Assembly: GCA_030068075.1 (NCBI GenBank)
Contig: CM057836.1
Location: forward strand, 64,145,788-64,209,787
Length of the DNA stretch: 64,000 bases
Direction: 5' to 3'
DNA from: Paguma larvata
Taxonomy: Eukaryota > Chordata > Mammalia > Carnivora > Viverridae
Shown here: in pieces, positions 29,078 through 41,495 of the stretch
Layout: each line of letters begins with the position of its first letter
How positions within the stretch are numbered: position 1 is the first letter of the stretch
Notes under the pieces: generated by a model
Told to the model about the DNA's origin: nothing
What the model saw: only the letters and a program-made list of their open reading frames with translations
The model's database searches: none
Position numbers and translations under genes: made by a program

Positions 29078-29281
29078 TTCATATTTTTATTAATTTTTTT
29101 GTTGTTTTTGAGAGAGAGACAGAGTGTGAGCGAGGGAGGGGCAGAGGGAGAGAGGGAGACACAGAATCTGAAGCAGGGAGCCGTCAGCACAGAGCCCGAT
29201 GCGGGGCTCAAACCCACAGACTGCGAGATCGTGACCTGAGCCAAAGTCGGATGCCCAACCAACTGAGCCTCTCAGGCGCCC
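29078..29281 (-). mobile_element. Felid CanSINE
   Basis: 17-bp target duplication CTGTTTTTCATTCTCTT at 29061-29077 and 29282-29298. Confidence 0.93.
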
Positions 29282-30064
29282 CTGTTTTTCATTCTCTTAA
29301 AAGCAGCTGCAGTCTAGGTGAATGACCTCTAAATTTTTTTTACCAGATCGTTCATCAGTAAAAAATGTACAAATACTCCCCGTTAATATGTAAATATATA
29401 TTTACTAATGAACTACATACATGTACATATATATGAATATAAACAATTGTATAATATATAATTTAAAACACAAAACTTGAAAAATTGAAATAATAAAGAT
29501 GAGATAAAAATTATAGATTGAAATTCTAATACTTTCTCCTGGGTGCCAGTGGCTCATCTTGTGCACCCACTATGGAAGCCCCTAGCCTGGGCTTTATAAA
29601 CCTGAAGGTTTAATCTTCTCTCATTGTTAGGAAGGCACTGAGCATCCTGTTTACTCTATTACCTTTTAGAATATTCTGGGAGAAACTGTAAAGACAATTT
29701 TGAGAGTCCTATTTGGAGCCAAGGTCATTGAGATCAAGACTCTCAAACAAAAAAGGGTAATAAAAGCCTCTTCCATCTTCAGAATAGGTAGAACCATCCT
29801 ATCTGGGAAACTTGCAGATGTGGGAGGCAGTAGGGAATTGGGCATAGTAATGGAACGTTTCCTACATTTGGCAGGGAAACACTCTTATTTATTCATTTAA
29901 AAAGTTTGTCTTTATTGCTTTTTCTGTTGGGAAAGTAATATATGTGCATTGAAAAAAGCGCAAACATTATAGAACTACACAATGAAGAAAGTGAAAGTCT
30001 CTTATTTTTCTTACCACCTAAAGAAAACCACTGTAATTGTGTGGTCATTGGTCTCCAGATTTAA

Positions 30065-30289
30065 AAAAATTTTTTTTAATATTTATTGATTTTTGAGAAA
30101 GAGAGAGAGGGAGAGACAGACCACAAGTGGGGAAGAAGCAGAGAGAGAGGGAGACACAGAATCCAAAACAGGCTCCAGGTTCTGAGTTGTCAGCACAGAG
30201 CCCAACATGGGTATCGAACCCACGAACCACAAGATTATGACCCAAGCCAAAGTCAGACACTTAACTAACTAAGCCACCCTGGCGCCCCC
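30065..30289 (-). mobile_element. Felid CanSINE
   Basis: Poly(T) then TTTATTGATTTTTGAGAAAG; head ends CCACCCTGGCGCCCC. Sits just below an old antisense LINE-1 (30340-31100). Confidence 0.9.
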
Positions 30290-30339
30290 AGAGTTTTTAA
30301 ATGCACATGTTAACACATATTATAATCTTCTTCAATCAA

Positions 30340-31100
30340 AATGAGACCATTCTCATTTATACAGCATCTTTTACCTCATTTTCCAAGAATATCTTTCAAT
30401 ATTAATACAATAGATTGTTCTTTTAAATGGATGCATAGTATTCCATTATATAGACATACCTCTATTTAATGAGTATCTTGTTTATGCTCATGCCCAATAT
30501 TTTGCTCTTATAAACAATGCTACAATGAACATCAGTGTACATTATTTCTGCATAAGAATGCCTGAGTGGTTTCATAAAAGAGAAGTGGAACTCCAGGTGT
30601 AATGATATGAAACATTTTTGGAACATTAAAATTTTCCATCACTACTACCAAATTGCCCTGCAAAAGGCAGCATCAACTGGTACTGTCATCAAAAGATTAT
30701 GTGTTTATTTTTCCACACGTTTTCAACACTAAAAACTGTTAGTGTCTTAGTGAGTGTTTTTAATCTGAAAGGTAAAAAGTATTTAGTTGTTTTAATTTGC
30801 CTAATTCTTAAAAATGTTTATTTATTATTTTGAGAGAGAAATAATGCATACTGTGCATGAGCAGGGAAGGGAAGAGAGAGAGGGAGAGAAAGAATTCTAA
30901 GCAGGATCCATGCTGTCAGCCCAGAGCCCGACGTGGGGCTCAGTCCCATGAACCTTGAGACTATGACTGACCTAAAATCAAGAGCCAGAGGCTCAACCAA
31001 CTGAGCCACCCAGGCACCCCTGCCCGTTTTATTGTTAACGAGATTGAGGATTCTTTCATATATTATCCAGCCATTTATATCTGTGAGAGCAACGATTCTT
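30340..31100 (-). mobile_element. Old LINE-1 3' ORF2 region, antisense
   Basis: GGATGCATAGTATTCCATTA, TATAAACAATGCTACAATGA and CCAAATTGCCCTGCAAAAG are usual antisense L1M phrases. A SINE (30812-31021) interrupts it and the same element resumes with TTGAGGATTCTTTCATAT. Confidence 0.7.
30812..31021 (-). mobile_element. CanSINE in old LINE-1
   Basis: Starts TTTATTTATTATTTTGAGAG and ends CCACCCAGGCACCCC. The body lacks long CT runs. Confidence 0.9.
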
Positions 31101-31394
31101 TGTTTTCTTTCTAGTTTTAACTTTTTATTGTACAAATTTGCAAATACACAAAAAAGAAGCACCATGCCTCAACAGTAACTAACATTTTTAGCAAACTCAG
31201 ACACCATGTTGTTTCACATAGGAATGCTTTTAAATAACACTGGAAGATGACATTTATGTCATTTAGTGCCCTTAGACCCAACCACTCACCCCTAATTCCG
31301 TGGCTAAGCAGAAAAAGTGTAACCTAAAGGAGTAAGTAGCAAGAGCCAACCCTAGGTGTCCTGCAACAGTGGAAACCAAGTTACTGATTTCAGG

Positions 31395-31408
31395 CCACCA
31401 GATGGCAG
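31395..31408 (+). promoter_or_regulatory. CTCF-like core CCACCAGATGGCAG
   Basis: Matches the CTCF core (CCASYAGRKGGCRS) at every position. It lies outside any repeat I recognise, 10.4 kb upstream of the CFAP36 start. Occupancy is unproven. Confidence 0.5.
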
Positions 31409-31639
31409 ACCACGGGAAAAGGAAAAAGGAGGGGAAGAAATAAATCTACACCTACCAAGGCCCAGCTCCAGGATGACCCAGAGGTCTTAGAAAACTTGGT
31501 TTCTGGTTAGTGTTGAGGAGGTCAGGGGCCAGGGCAGATTAGTCAGAAGCATTGTTTTAAACTGAAGTATAATATACTTAATTATGTGATAGTAATTATC
31601 CAATAGTGGTGTATTATGTGATGTGTTTTATTATCAGAT

Positions 31640-32790
31640 GAAACATCTTTTGTTTTCTTTTTTTCCCTCAAATGTCATTATCATTTTTAAGGCCTCCAAA
31701 AATAATGTTGTAATTGGGATTGCATCAAACCTATAGGTTAATTTGAAAAAAATCAAGATCTTTATGATACTTATTTTTCTCATGAAAGAATATGATGCTT
31801 TCCCCACTATTTAGGTCTCTATTTATATCTCTATTTCCCTTATAAAGATCGCGCATATCACTCATTAAGAATTTTACTCGGGGGTGGGTTTATTTTATAT
31901 ATATTCTAACAGGATTTTGGTGATTTTACAGAAATATATTGATTTTTGCAGATTAAATGTTTAATTTCTGTATCCTTTTATTAAAAATAGCTATGAGTTC
32001 TAATTTTCTGGCTATGCAATTATGTAATCTGAAAAATATCATAACATTCTTATATTTACCTTTCCACTGTTTATTTCTCTTATTTCTATTTCATGCTTCA
32101 TTATATTGGCTATAAATGATGTGAAAATATAAAAAATTTAATAGTAATGATCATATTGATCATATAGCTTTACTGTGTATAATTGAATTTTTATTTGGAA
32201 TAGATACTCATGTTTATTTTAATTTTATAGAATAATATATATATTTTTATTAAGAGTATAAATGAGTGTTGGAGTGCCTGATTTCGGCTCAGGTTATGAT
32301 CTCACGTTTGTGAGATCGAGCCCTGCATAGGGCTCCACGCTGGGTGTGAAGCCTACTTAAGATTCTCTCTCTCCCTTTTCCTCTGCCCTTCTCCCACTCA
32401 TACTCTTTCTCTCCCAAAAACAAAATTAATAATAATAATAATAAAAGACTATAAATAAGTGTTGATTTCATCCAATGACTTTTCAGCATCTACTGAGAAG
32501 ATCATGTGATTTTTTCTTACTCAATCAATTTATGTTGTTATTTTATTAATGTTTTCTTTTATTGTCAGGTTTTTATGTCTAATATTCATAAGTAAGTTTT
32601 GTCTATAAATGTTTGATGTGTCATATCTTTATTGGATTATAGTGTTAGAGTTAAGTTTAGCTCATAAAAGAATTGGATAACATCCAATCATTTTCTGTGT
32701 TTTATGTTCCAGAATAAATATATAATGATTTTTATCTATTTTATTATTATTATGTTCCTAAGGCAGTTCTGGAAAGAATGCTATTTTTAA
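31640..32790 (-). mobile_element. Old LINE-1 ORF2 reverse-transcriptase region, antisense
   Basis: The stretch GACTTTTCAGCATCTACTGA near 32477 is the antisense of the ORF2 IDAEKAF segment. The AT-rich sequence on both sides has the base composition of antisense ORF2. Confidence 0.55.
32272..32440 (+). mobile_element. CanSINE with deleted A-box region
   Basis: Reads GGAGTGCCTG and then jumps to ATTTCGGCTCAGG, missing about 25 head bases including the GGCTCAGTYGG block. Flanks TATAAATGAGTGTTG / TATAAATAAGTGTTG form the target duplication. The tail is (TAA)n. Confidence 0.85.
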
Positions 32791-33384
32791 AATTTAAAAA
32801 TGAAAATAAAGAAATGCTTATATTACAGTGGAGACATTTTTACAACTTAGAACCTTAAAGAGCTATAACAAAGGTTATTTTCCCCACTCCAACATGTTAA
32901 GGAAATGCCTGCCAAACCCATTATAAAAGATTATCTCTGTCTGGGTGTGCTATGGGTTATACTATTACATGAAGCAGACAAAATCCTTTATTTTTCTCAG
33001 CTGTTCTGCTCAATCATGGAAAGAATAAAATTATACCTAGTGATTCAGCATCTGAAATGTTATACCAAGTCAAAAGTTGCTGCCCAAATAGTTTTCACAA
33101 GAAGCTATTGCATTTCTTAGGCTCTGGTAGGTAATAATATTCGAAAGAAGTTTTTCTTTGTTGAGGGTGGAAAGCAATAAAGAATTTGATTCATGTTTTA
33201 ACTAGTTGTATAACTTGCTCTGGAAGTAAGTCATGACCTGGATAATAAAAACGTAGTGTGGTAAACTTCCAGATGAATAATATTGTTAAAGCTTCATTAT
33301 GACTCTTCTCATCATGGATCACAGCATTGTTTGACAGAACTTTCTGGCACAGTGGAAGTGTTCCATTTCTTTGTATGCGATGTA

Positions 33385-33785
33385 TCTCTGTGTCCACTGT
33401 GGCTCTGAGGACTTGAAATGTGGCTAATGCGGATGAGGAACTGAATTTTTATTTTTATTTAATTGTAATTAATTTAAATTTAAGTAGCCACATTTCGGGG
33501 CGCCTGGGTGACTCAGTAGGTTGGGCGTCCGACTCCGGCTCGGGTCATGATCTCACAGTTCGTGGGTTCGAGCCCCGCGTCGGGCTCTGTGCTGATAGCT
33601 CAGAGCCTGAAGCCTGCTTCTGATTCTGTGTCTCCCCCTCTCTCTGCCGTTCCCATGCTCGTGCCATGGGCATGTGCTCTCTCTCTCTCTGTATCTCAAT
33701 AATAAATAAATAAAAAATTAAAAAAAAAACTAAGTAGCCACATTTGGCTTGTGGCTACCATACTGGACAACACAGCTTCAAAGTA
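33385..33785 (+). mobile_element. hAT/Charlie-type MER relic, split by a SINE
   Basis: GACTTGAAATGTGGCTAATGC leads to an AATTTTTATTTTTATTTAAT stretch, then AAGTAGCCACATTTGGCTTG and GGCTACCATACTGGACA after the SINE. This is a common mammalian non-autonomous hAT pattern; I do not assign the subfamily. Confidence 0.6.
33496..33730 (+). mobile_element. Felid CanSINE
   Basis: 15-bp target duplication TAAGTAGCCACATTT at 33481-33495 and 33731-33745. Head close to consensus. Confidence 0.94.
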
Positions 33786-33789
33786 TGAG

Positions 33790-34750
33790 ATTTAATCAGT
33801 ATGGTTACATTAAGAACCCACAATATTTTTACTATGTTTCCTTATTATGCATAAATAAATTTCACTTGCCAAAATTTTGACAACTCAAAATCAATATCAA
33901 TCTGAATTTATGCTTGCATTTTAAAAACTTAGTTTAATACTTTTCTCCTGAGACACCTTTTGCCATTCTGAGAAGTGTCTGTGTTTCCTCTCGCTGGCAT
34001 TTTGCTATTGTTGCTCCCCTTTGTCTACATGCTTTTAGCTCTGCCATTAAGTGTTTTTGTAATTTCACATCCAAACCTTGTGAATTTTTGTTAGTTTCCT
34101 TAAATAAAGCGATTTGGTTCAAATATTAACGTGAACAAGGATATGACATGTGTAATGATGGATAATTATATCAATAAACTGGCATGGGTAAAAAATGATC
34201 AAGAAGAGTTGGCAAAAAAAAAAAAATCAAATGAGAACTTAAGAATAGAATTGGCACTTTAATATGGAAATTGCAGCCATATCATTGAATTCCTTTTGAA
34301 AGATGAAACCATTTTACTGAATCCATTACTGTAATTACACTTTAGACTTGCTAAAAATGTGCACCGGTATACACCAGTTTTATGGATAGTCTCTACATCT
34401 AACTCCATTGTTATTAAAATTTTAAGATTTGGTGATTAAATGATTGTAGCAGTACTGCCTTGTGTTGCTTTTTGTATTTCTGTAGGAGTAATTCGAACGT
34501 ATATTTGAAAAGTTTTATGGTTTCAAATGACCTAATAGGATCAAGGGATTATTTCAGTGAATTATCTTTTAATTAACAGATGCAAAGTACTATTTTTAGA
34601 GAGGTTGGAACAACCATTCATCTGAAGCTAAAGCTTCATCATTTAATAAATTAGTTCATCATTCAAGTCATAATCTTCAGCAGTTGAGAATAATAGCAGC
34701 TGCCTAAATATAAGAAACCAAAAGCTAATTTTAAGTGAAATTACCTACGA
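33790..34750. other. Intergenic unique-looking DNA
   Basis: No repeat recognised. A 62-codon minus-strand frame at 33934-34122 (contains KLQKHLMAELKACRQRG) has a protein-like composition but no initiation context, neighbours or family that I recognise. Confidence 0.5.
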
Positions 34751-34763
34751 CTGGAATCCAGAT

Positions 34764-34838
34764 TTTTTTTTAAATTTGTTTAAGTGTTTATTTATTTTTG
34801 AGAGAGAGAGCGTGCATTGGGGGCGGGGGAGGGACATA

Positions 34839-34885
<47 letters not shown>

Positions 34886-35021
34886 GACACAGAATCTGAA
34901 GCAGACTTCAGACTCTGAGCTGTCATCACAGAGCCTGACCCAGGGCTCAAACTCACAAACCATGAGATCATGACCTGAACCGAAGTCAAACTCTTAACCG
35001 ACTGAGCCACCCAGACGTCCT
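34764..35021 (-). mobile_element. Felid CanSINE with expanded GA run
   Basis: 12-bp target duplication TGGAATCCAGAT at 34752-34763 and 35022-35033. An uninterrupted (GA)n spans about 34843-34881, longer than in neighbours. Confidence 0.93.
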
Positions 35022-35420
35022 TGGAATCCAGATATCGAAAGCATTGAAATATTGGACTGCATGGTTCCTGAAGGACCCAAGTTTCTATAAAGATGCTGAG
35101 ACCGATGGTGGAGGCTATCTCTAAGAAAGGTAAGAGAGGTAACAAACTCTTCAGCAAGGAGCAGAAAAGAGATGCTACACCTCACTCAGAGCAGTAACTG
35201 AGATTAGACTAACATTTTGATAAAATATAATCTTATTCCCTTGACCGCCACCAACTCACAATTTATTATATAAAATTTAAGTTTGCATTGTTTCTTAGGA
35301 AAAATTTTGCTAACAAAATAATAATGTGAACACAGGAAATAATATAAAACATGAGACAATTCTTTTTATCTGTTTTTGCATGATTACTTCATTTTAAGGA
35401 TGAACGTAATACAAGATCAT

Positions 35421-35496
35421 TTTTTATGATGGCTAACAATACTATTATGTTATGTTATTAATAGTAACAATACTATTTTTATGATGGCTAACAATA
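35421..35496 (+). repeat. Local duplication, 21-bp identical words
   Basis: 35421-35441 and 35476-35496 are identical (TTTTTATGATGGCTAACAATA), 55 bp apart, with AACAATACTATT also shared between them. Confidence 0.85.
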
Positions 35497-35543
35497 GCTA
35501 TTTTGGCCTGCTTTTTCTTTCAGGTAAATTTCAGAATTATATC

Positions 35544-35743
35544 GGGGCACCTGGGTGACTCAGTCAGTTGAGCGTCCAACTCTTGATTTCAGCTCAGGTC
35601 ATGATCCCAGAGTCATGGGATGGAGCCCCACATCAGGCTCCATGCTCAGCTTAAGATTCCTCTCACTCCCACTCTGTCCCTCACCCCTGTTCATGCATGT
35701 GTGGTCTCTCTCTCTCCCTAAAAAAATTAAAAAATTAAAAAAG
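35544..35743 (+). mobile_element. CanSINE
   Basis: Target duplication TTTCAGAATTAT on both sides (about 35529-35540 and 35747-35758). Confidence 0.9.
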
Positions 35744-36151
35744 ATTTTTCAGAATTATTTTGTCAAGTCCTTCCAGAAATATTTTTATTGAGATTTTTGC
35801 CTAATAATTTAAAGTATATTAATTAACTGGTAGGAAAAATGACAGTATTAAAATATTAGTCTTCTAAAATATAGTAACACTTTCCTATAGTTAATATCTT
35901 CAGGAAAATCTAGTTTTCTTCATATTAGTGATATAATTTTCGTTAAAGTTCTTTAACATATATTCATGTCTGCTCCTCTTGTAAATCAGGATTCGTTTTT
36001 AACTATGTATTTCAAACTGAGTATTGTTGGTACATATGAATGTTATTTCAATTTTATATATTTACCTTATTTTAAGCATTTTACCAAACTTATAAAGTAT
36101 TCTGTATTCCTCTCCCCAAAATGGAAGCTTCTTTTGTTGTCTATTTTCTTA

Positions 36152-36356
36152 TGTTTATTTATTTATTTTGAGAGAGAGAGAGAGAGAGCATACAGGGGAG
36201 GGGCACAGAGAGAGGAAGAGAAAGAGAACCCCAAGCAGGCTCCGCACTGTGCATGCAGAGCCCCACATGGGGCTCGAACTCACAAACCATGAGATCATAA
36301 CCTGAGCTGAAACTAAGAGTCAATCACTTAACTGGCTGAGCCACCCAGGTGTCCCT
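36152..36356 (-). mobile_element. CanSINE
   Basis: 16-bp target duplication GTTGTCTATTTTCTTA at 36136-36151 and 36357-36372. Confidence 0.93.
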
Positions 36357-36560
36357 GTTGTCTATTTTCTTAATCAAAAGTAGTACCTACTCATTTCATA
36401 CATGTCACGTTTATTAAGCTCATTTCATACATGTTATTTCTGGGGTTGGGAGCACTGGCCTATCACACATAGACAGAAGACTCATGCCAGCAGATTTAGG
36501 ATAACAAAGGCAAATCACACTCCAGAATATCTATAAATCAACTTAGAAACAGCAATTTTT

Positions 36561-36636
36561 GAGCTGGCAGCTCAGAGCCTGAAGTCTGCTTCAGATTCTG
36601 TCTCCATCTCTCTGCCCCTCCCCCACTTGTCCTCTT

Positions 36637-36668
<32 letters not shown>

Positions 36669-36754
36669 CCCCTCCCTCTCCCCCTCTCTGTCTCTGTCTC
36701 TGTCTCTCCCTCTCTCTCTCTCTCTCAAAAATAAATAAACATTAAAAAATTAGC
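36561..36754 (+). mobile_element. 5'-truncated CanSINE with a long CT tract
   Basis: Lacks the tRNA head; begins GGCAGCTCAGAGCCTG. Target duplication AACAGCAATTT at 36548-36558 and 36755-36765 shows it entered already truncated. The CT tract (about 36632-36726) is the longest in the window. Confidence 0.9.
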
Positions 36755-36769
36755 AACAGCAATTTCTGT

Positions 36770-38215
36770 TTAGATGTTCAAGGATGCATAGGGAAGATTT
36801 TGTAGAGAAAAAAATCACCCTAAGAGTGCTCAAAATTTGTTGCAATAAACTTCTGAAGCTTTTGAAGAGTTTACTGTTATGTTGGTGTGTTGGCAATAAA
36901 ATAGGCATTTAATATTAACTGAATGAAAGAAGGACCGAATGAATGAATATATGTAGCACTTTGTATGCCCTGAGGATATAGTGAGGAGCAGAAACAGACC
37001 TTATGGGAAGACACGGCATTAAATAAAATTAAATAAAAACTCACCCAGGTAAATGCATCATCCAGTCTTGTAGTGGAGAATTTGGGGAGTCCGGAAATTG
37101 TGGCAGCCACACGAACACCCCTCAGTGTGACCTTAACCACAACAGGAAATCTAACTCTAATTAACACCACTCATTTTAGGGTTTCCCATCTAAAATCTCT
37201 GATTTGTTAAACAAAGCCCGGAAATAGACTTCGAGAGGGTCCTCCTGGACACGTTTGTCGAACAGATGAAAATTTAGGTAGGACAGCCTCTATACCACCA
37301 CTCCAACTTCAGATAGACACATAACCCTTCAATTGCATGACCAGCTTTGTTCCCCACTTGCAAATTATGAAATACTCTCAATGAATTTTCAAGGAACTAC
37401 TAGAGCCTGGAACCTCCATCTGCTGTATCTCTGAACAGAGTAACCTAGCTGTTATATTGCTCATTGGCCAATGACTTTCGCTTGTCCATAGCCACTGTTC
37501 AGAGTGTCCAAACCATACACTGGGTATCTCACTTGTACCCTTAAAACAAGACTCAGTCAAACTCAATGAGCCATTGCTTCTGGGTGAAGCTTCATAGTGC
37601 CTAGAACTAACCTGCATATACTTATAAGTGCATAAAACTTACCTGATAACAATTTGTGGAGAGGAGAGTTTCCAGAGAAATGTTACGCTATTTTCACTTA
37701 GAAGCAAACATCTTGATCTCCCAAAGCTCTCGTAGTGTAGGGAATAGTTTAGTAAATAATCAGTCCAGTCAGAAAAACAAAAACCACTGTAGATAGTTCA
37801 AACAGAAAGGAATTTAATTCGGGCAAATGGTTACAAAGGGATTGGAAGGGCTAGAGGAAAGAGCGAGAGAAAAGAAGGGAATGTTACCCAGAGACAAGAA
37901 AGCTGCTACCACTACTCATGCTGGAGCCCTCCAGCTACATTTGCTGCCGTAAGGTTACCATGTGGCCAGTGCAGAATTCCACCCTTCACAGAAGGGGCAC
38001 CACATAGCCAGTGCCAATCCACCATTGAGGTACTTCTACCACTGGTACCAGACTAGAATGGCTTTTTCTTTTCTCCTGTCATTGACTGTCATGGGCCAAA
38101 TCTGGAAGCCAGATGGTAAAGGATTTGGGGAATGAAGTTACAGGCTTCCAGCCCCTGCAATTATAGACTATAGAAGGGAGAGTGTGGATTGTGCCAACAG
38201 AAAGATAGTTGGCAC
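36770..38215. other. Intergenic DNA, one possible worn repeat
   Basis: 37740-38180 looks like an old repeat end (CAGAAAGGAATTTAATTCGG). The rest is unassigned. Short frames here show no support. Confidence 0.4.
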
Positions 38216-38217
38216 AT

Positions 38218-38487
38218 GGGATGCCTGAGTGGCTCAGTCGGCTAAGCATCTGGCTCTTGATTTTGGCTCAGGTCATGATCTCACGGTTCGTGAGTTCCAG
38301 CCCTGCGTTGGGCAGGCTCTGCATTGATAGTGTGGAGCCTGCTTGGGATTCTCTCTCCCTCGCTTTCTGCCTCTTCCCCACTCGCCCACTCTCTCTCAAA
38401 ATAAATAAACTTAGAAAAGGTTTTTAAAAATTTCACTTCTCTCTCTCTCTCTCAAAATAAATAAATTTTAAAAACCATTAAAAAAAA
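38218..38487 (+). mobile_element. CanSINE with a doubled 3' module
   Basis: The normal SINE ends at about 38410 (TCTCAAAATAAATAAACTTA). The CT-plus-AAAATAAATAAA module occurs again at 38439-38468. Confidence 0.88.
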
Positions 38488-38489
38488 GA

Positions 38490-40025
38490 AGGATAACTGT
38501 CAGAATAACATCAGTAGGTAGATCCCGATCATTTGTAATCATTTACATTTGGTAGAAAATTACTTCTGAAAGGATTGGATAGGTGTATGGGACTAATCAC
38601 TTTCCAGTTATGTCCTGAGAAATCGTGCTCTTGAGGCTTATTAAGATGGCAGTAACACAAGACAGGTAGGGAGCCAAGGATGGCTGAGAAAGAAAGAAAG
38701 AATGGACAGGACAGACCAGGTCCAAGGGCAGATATCTGGATATTAACTTGAGAGGCCAGCATGCATTTTGAAAAAGACTCCATATTTCCAGTTAGAAAAC
38801 ATTTTGCCTCTGAAATTGAGGGTTGAGGTAAAAGAACAATGAAAACTGTTTTCTTTTGTCTGAGTAGCAAGAGCCAATGAGCTTCATAGGAAGAAAAACA
38901 TCTAGCTTACTAACTATATGTAAAGTCTCCTTTATAATTGAAGAAAAATGAGCCACCAAAAATATAAAAGCTACATAAATTAGCATTCTTCCATGTTTTT
39001 AGATCACTAAGTGAAACAGCAGAATATAGTTGTGTCCCAAAATTAACTTCCTTTCGTATTCCACCCAGACATGTCCATTTGCAAAAGGCTTCCATCGCCA
39101 TCAGTTGATACCTGATGTGGAATTTTTTAAACTTCTTTATAATTCTTTCACCTTCACCCTGATTCACAAAATGCTTTGTTAGAGTTCACTGGGATGTTGT
39201 GGCTTATCTGACTCAAAATGAGCTCATTCCTATCTTCTTAGTTCGCATAAACACTCAATGAGCAATGCTGAGCAGGATGATACTCTATGAGTAATTATGT
39301 ATAGATCATTTCAAAGACTGTTTTAAAAATTCTCCTTTTAGTAAAGTGCATTTAAATTTTTTTAATCTTAGGAACTTAAAACATTAGCTTTTAAAATGAA
39401 CTTTGCTCCTTGCCAGGGTAGATAAATATGAGTATAGACATCTTAAGCTAATGACTATATTTTGTGGGGTACCAATCTGAAATGTTGTTCTAGAGACTTC
39501 TTTCAGAATTATGAAATGTTTTAGAATTATAGAAGTTGGGATGGGTTTCTGGGACTACTTTTTGTTTTAGCTGCCACTTGCTGTCATCATGAAATACATA
39601 CTATATAACCAATGAAAATTAATATAAAAATAATAAAGGAAGTTTATGTATGTGTGCATTTAAATTTTCCACATGTGATCAAGGAAAGAGTATATGGTCA
39701 GTTACTTTCCTTAAGTTTAGGCACAATTCTCTCCCAGTTCTTATGGATCTGAAGTAGTCAACCCATTTAACAGTTAATCCTCCTAGGAAAATACCGGAGA
39801 GGTGAAAGCTGTGCATTGAGTTCTACTGGTTTGTGTAATTTAAACTTTCCCCTCTCTCCTCTTCTAGGCAGTAGGGTGAACATTCACAACACGCTCCTGG
39901 AGCACTGCATGGAGACCCAAAGGGGTCATTTCAAGACCACCTGTACTCACTTCCATCCAGGCGGTCTACACAGGTATGGCTGTGCTGTTTGTTCGAACAG
40001 TGAAGCATATCCATCCATACCCATT
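38490..40025. other. Intergenic unique-looking DNA
   Basis: Nothing recognisable; the minus-strand frames of 64-113 codons at 38529-39167 overlap each other in different frames, the pattern of chance. Confidence 0.5.
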
Positions 40026-40026
40026 G

Positions 40027-40735
40027 TGGTAGGCAGAGTGATGCTTCCCAAAGATGTCCACTCACTCCACCTCCAGAACTTGTGAAAGTGTTACCTAACA
40101 TGGTGTGAAGGCCTTTGCAGCTGTGATTAAGAATCTCGAAATAAGGGGATTATTCTAGATTATCCAGTGAGCTCAATCTAATTACATGGATCTTTAAAAT
40201 CGAACTTTTTCCCAGCTGTAATCAGGGAAAGACGAGACTATGGAAGAAGGGTGAGAGGCAGATGCAACGTTGACGGCTTTGTAGATAGAGGAAGAAGGCC
40301 ACAAGTCAAGAAATGTGGGCAGCCTCTACAAATTGAAAAAGGCAAGGAAGCAATCTCCCTTAGAGCCTCTGAAAAGGAATGCAGCTGTATTAATGCCTTG
40401 ATTTCAAATGAGACTTGAGCCTGATTCCTGACCTACAAGACTGTAAGATAATAAATTTGTGTTTTGTTTTTTAAGTGTTTATTGCTTTGAGACAGAGAGC
40501 GTGAGCAGGGGGTAGGGACAGAAAGGAGAGATGACCTCAAGCAGGCTCTGGGCTGCCAACATGGAGCCCAACGTGGGGCTCGATATTGAGAACCTGGAGA
40601 TCATAACCTGAGCGGAGTTCAAGATTCACATGCTTAACCGACTGAGCCGCTAAACATGTGTGCCCCTAAGTTTGTGTTATTTTAAGTCACTAGGTTGGTA
40701 GTAATTTGTTTTTGCAGCAATAGAAAACCAATTAC
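40027..40735 (+). mobile_element. MLT1-type MaLR LTR, sense, split by a SINE
   Basis: The LTR runs 40027-40468 and resumes 40668-40735 after a minus-strand CanSINE. Recognisable blocks are GGCCTTTGCAGCTGTGATTA, AAGGCCACAAGTCAAG and TTTTAAGTCACTAGGTTGGT. TAAATTTGTGTT / TAAGTTTGTGTT flank the SINE as its target duplication. Confidence 0.8.
40469..40667 (-). mobile_element. CanSINE inside an MLT1 LTR
   Basis: The head is altered near its end (CTGAGCCGCTAAACATGTGT), a small insertion in the usual CCACCCAGGCGCCCC. Confidence 0.88.
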
Positions 40736-41495
40736 CTGTAAAGCCACTGTCCTAAACCCACTGCTGCCTTGGCCATCCTGACTCCTTCCTTGTGACTCTC
40801 AATCCAGGAACAAAAGGGGAAACCCTGGCCTAGCAGAGTTCCCTGGAGCCCGGTTCTGACACCGCAACCAGCTTTTAGTTCTGACTGGGCTGTGCCCAAG
40901 CTTTACCACTTGTGAATATTTTGACCATGACTTTTGATTACTGGGGCCTAAATGTGACTTTCAAACTTTTTTGACTGTTTTGACTCCAACCCACCTGAAA
41001 TTTTGATTTCAACCTAGGACACACACAACTCCCTCACACACATGTTATATAACTCCAAACAATGATTCATGAAACAGGGCTTATCTTTACTACATGCATT
41101 GCACTCTGATATTTTCAGTTCTAATCTCTTCCATTTTTTAATGTAAATTGCAACCCACTAAAACTAATTTCGTGATTCATTAGGTTGCAAGCGTCAACTG
41201 AAAAACACTGACCTAGAGGATAACAATTCTATGGTCAAGATGTAGAATTTTTGCTGGAGAATGCATTCTGTTTAATTTTAAAAGAAGCATAAACATTTGT
41301 TTGGAATTTAAATAGTTTCTATATGTAACCTTTATTGTTATTAAATGTTATTTATTTATGTGCCAAAAATTTATTAGTTTTCTCAAAGTGAACATTAAAC
41401 CCATGATAGTTTATAGTCAAGCCTAATAGTAAGAGAGAAAGACCACAACAGGGACGGGGTACATTCTAGAAACAATGTCTAAATGACTAAATACA

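Noticed and set aside
33934..34122. 62-codon minus-strand frame as a processed pseudogene
   Set aside because: Composition looks protein-like, but no parent gene is recognised and no poly(A) or target duplication is visible.
38529..38870. 113-codon minus-strand frame
   Set aside because: Overlapping frames of similar length occur alongside; no domain, no splice context.
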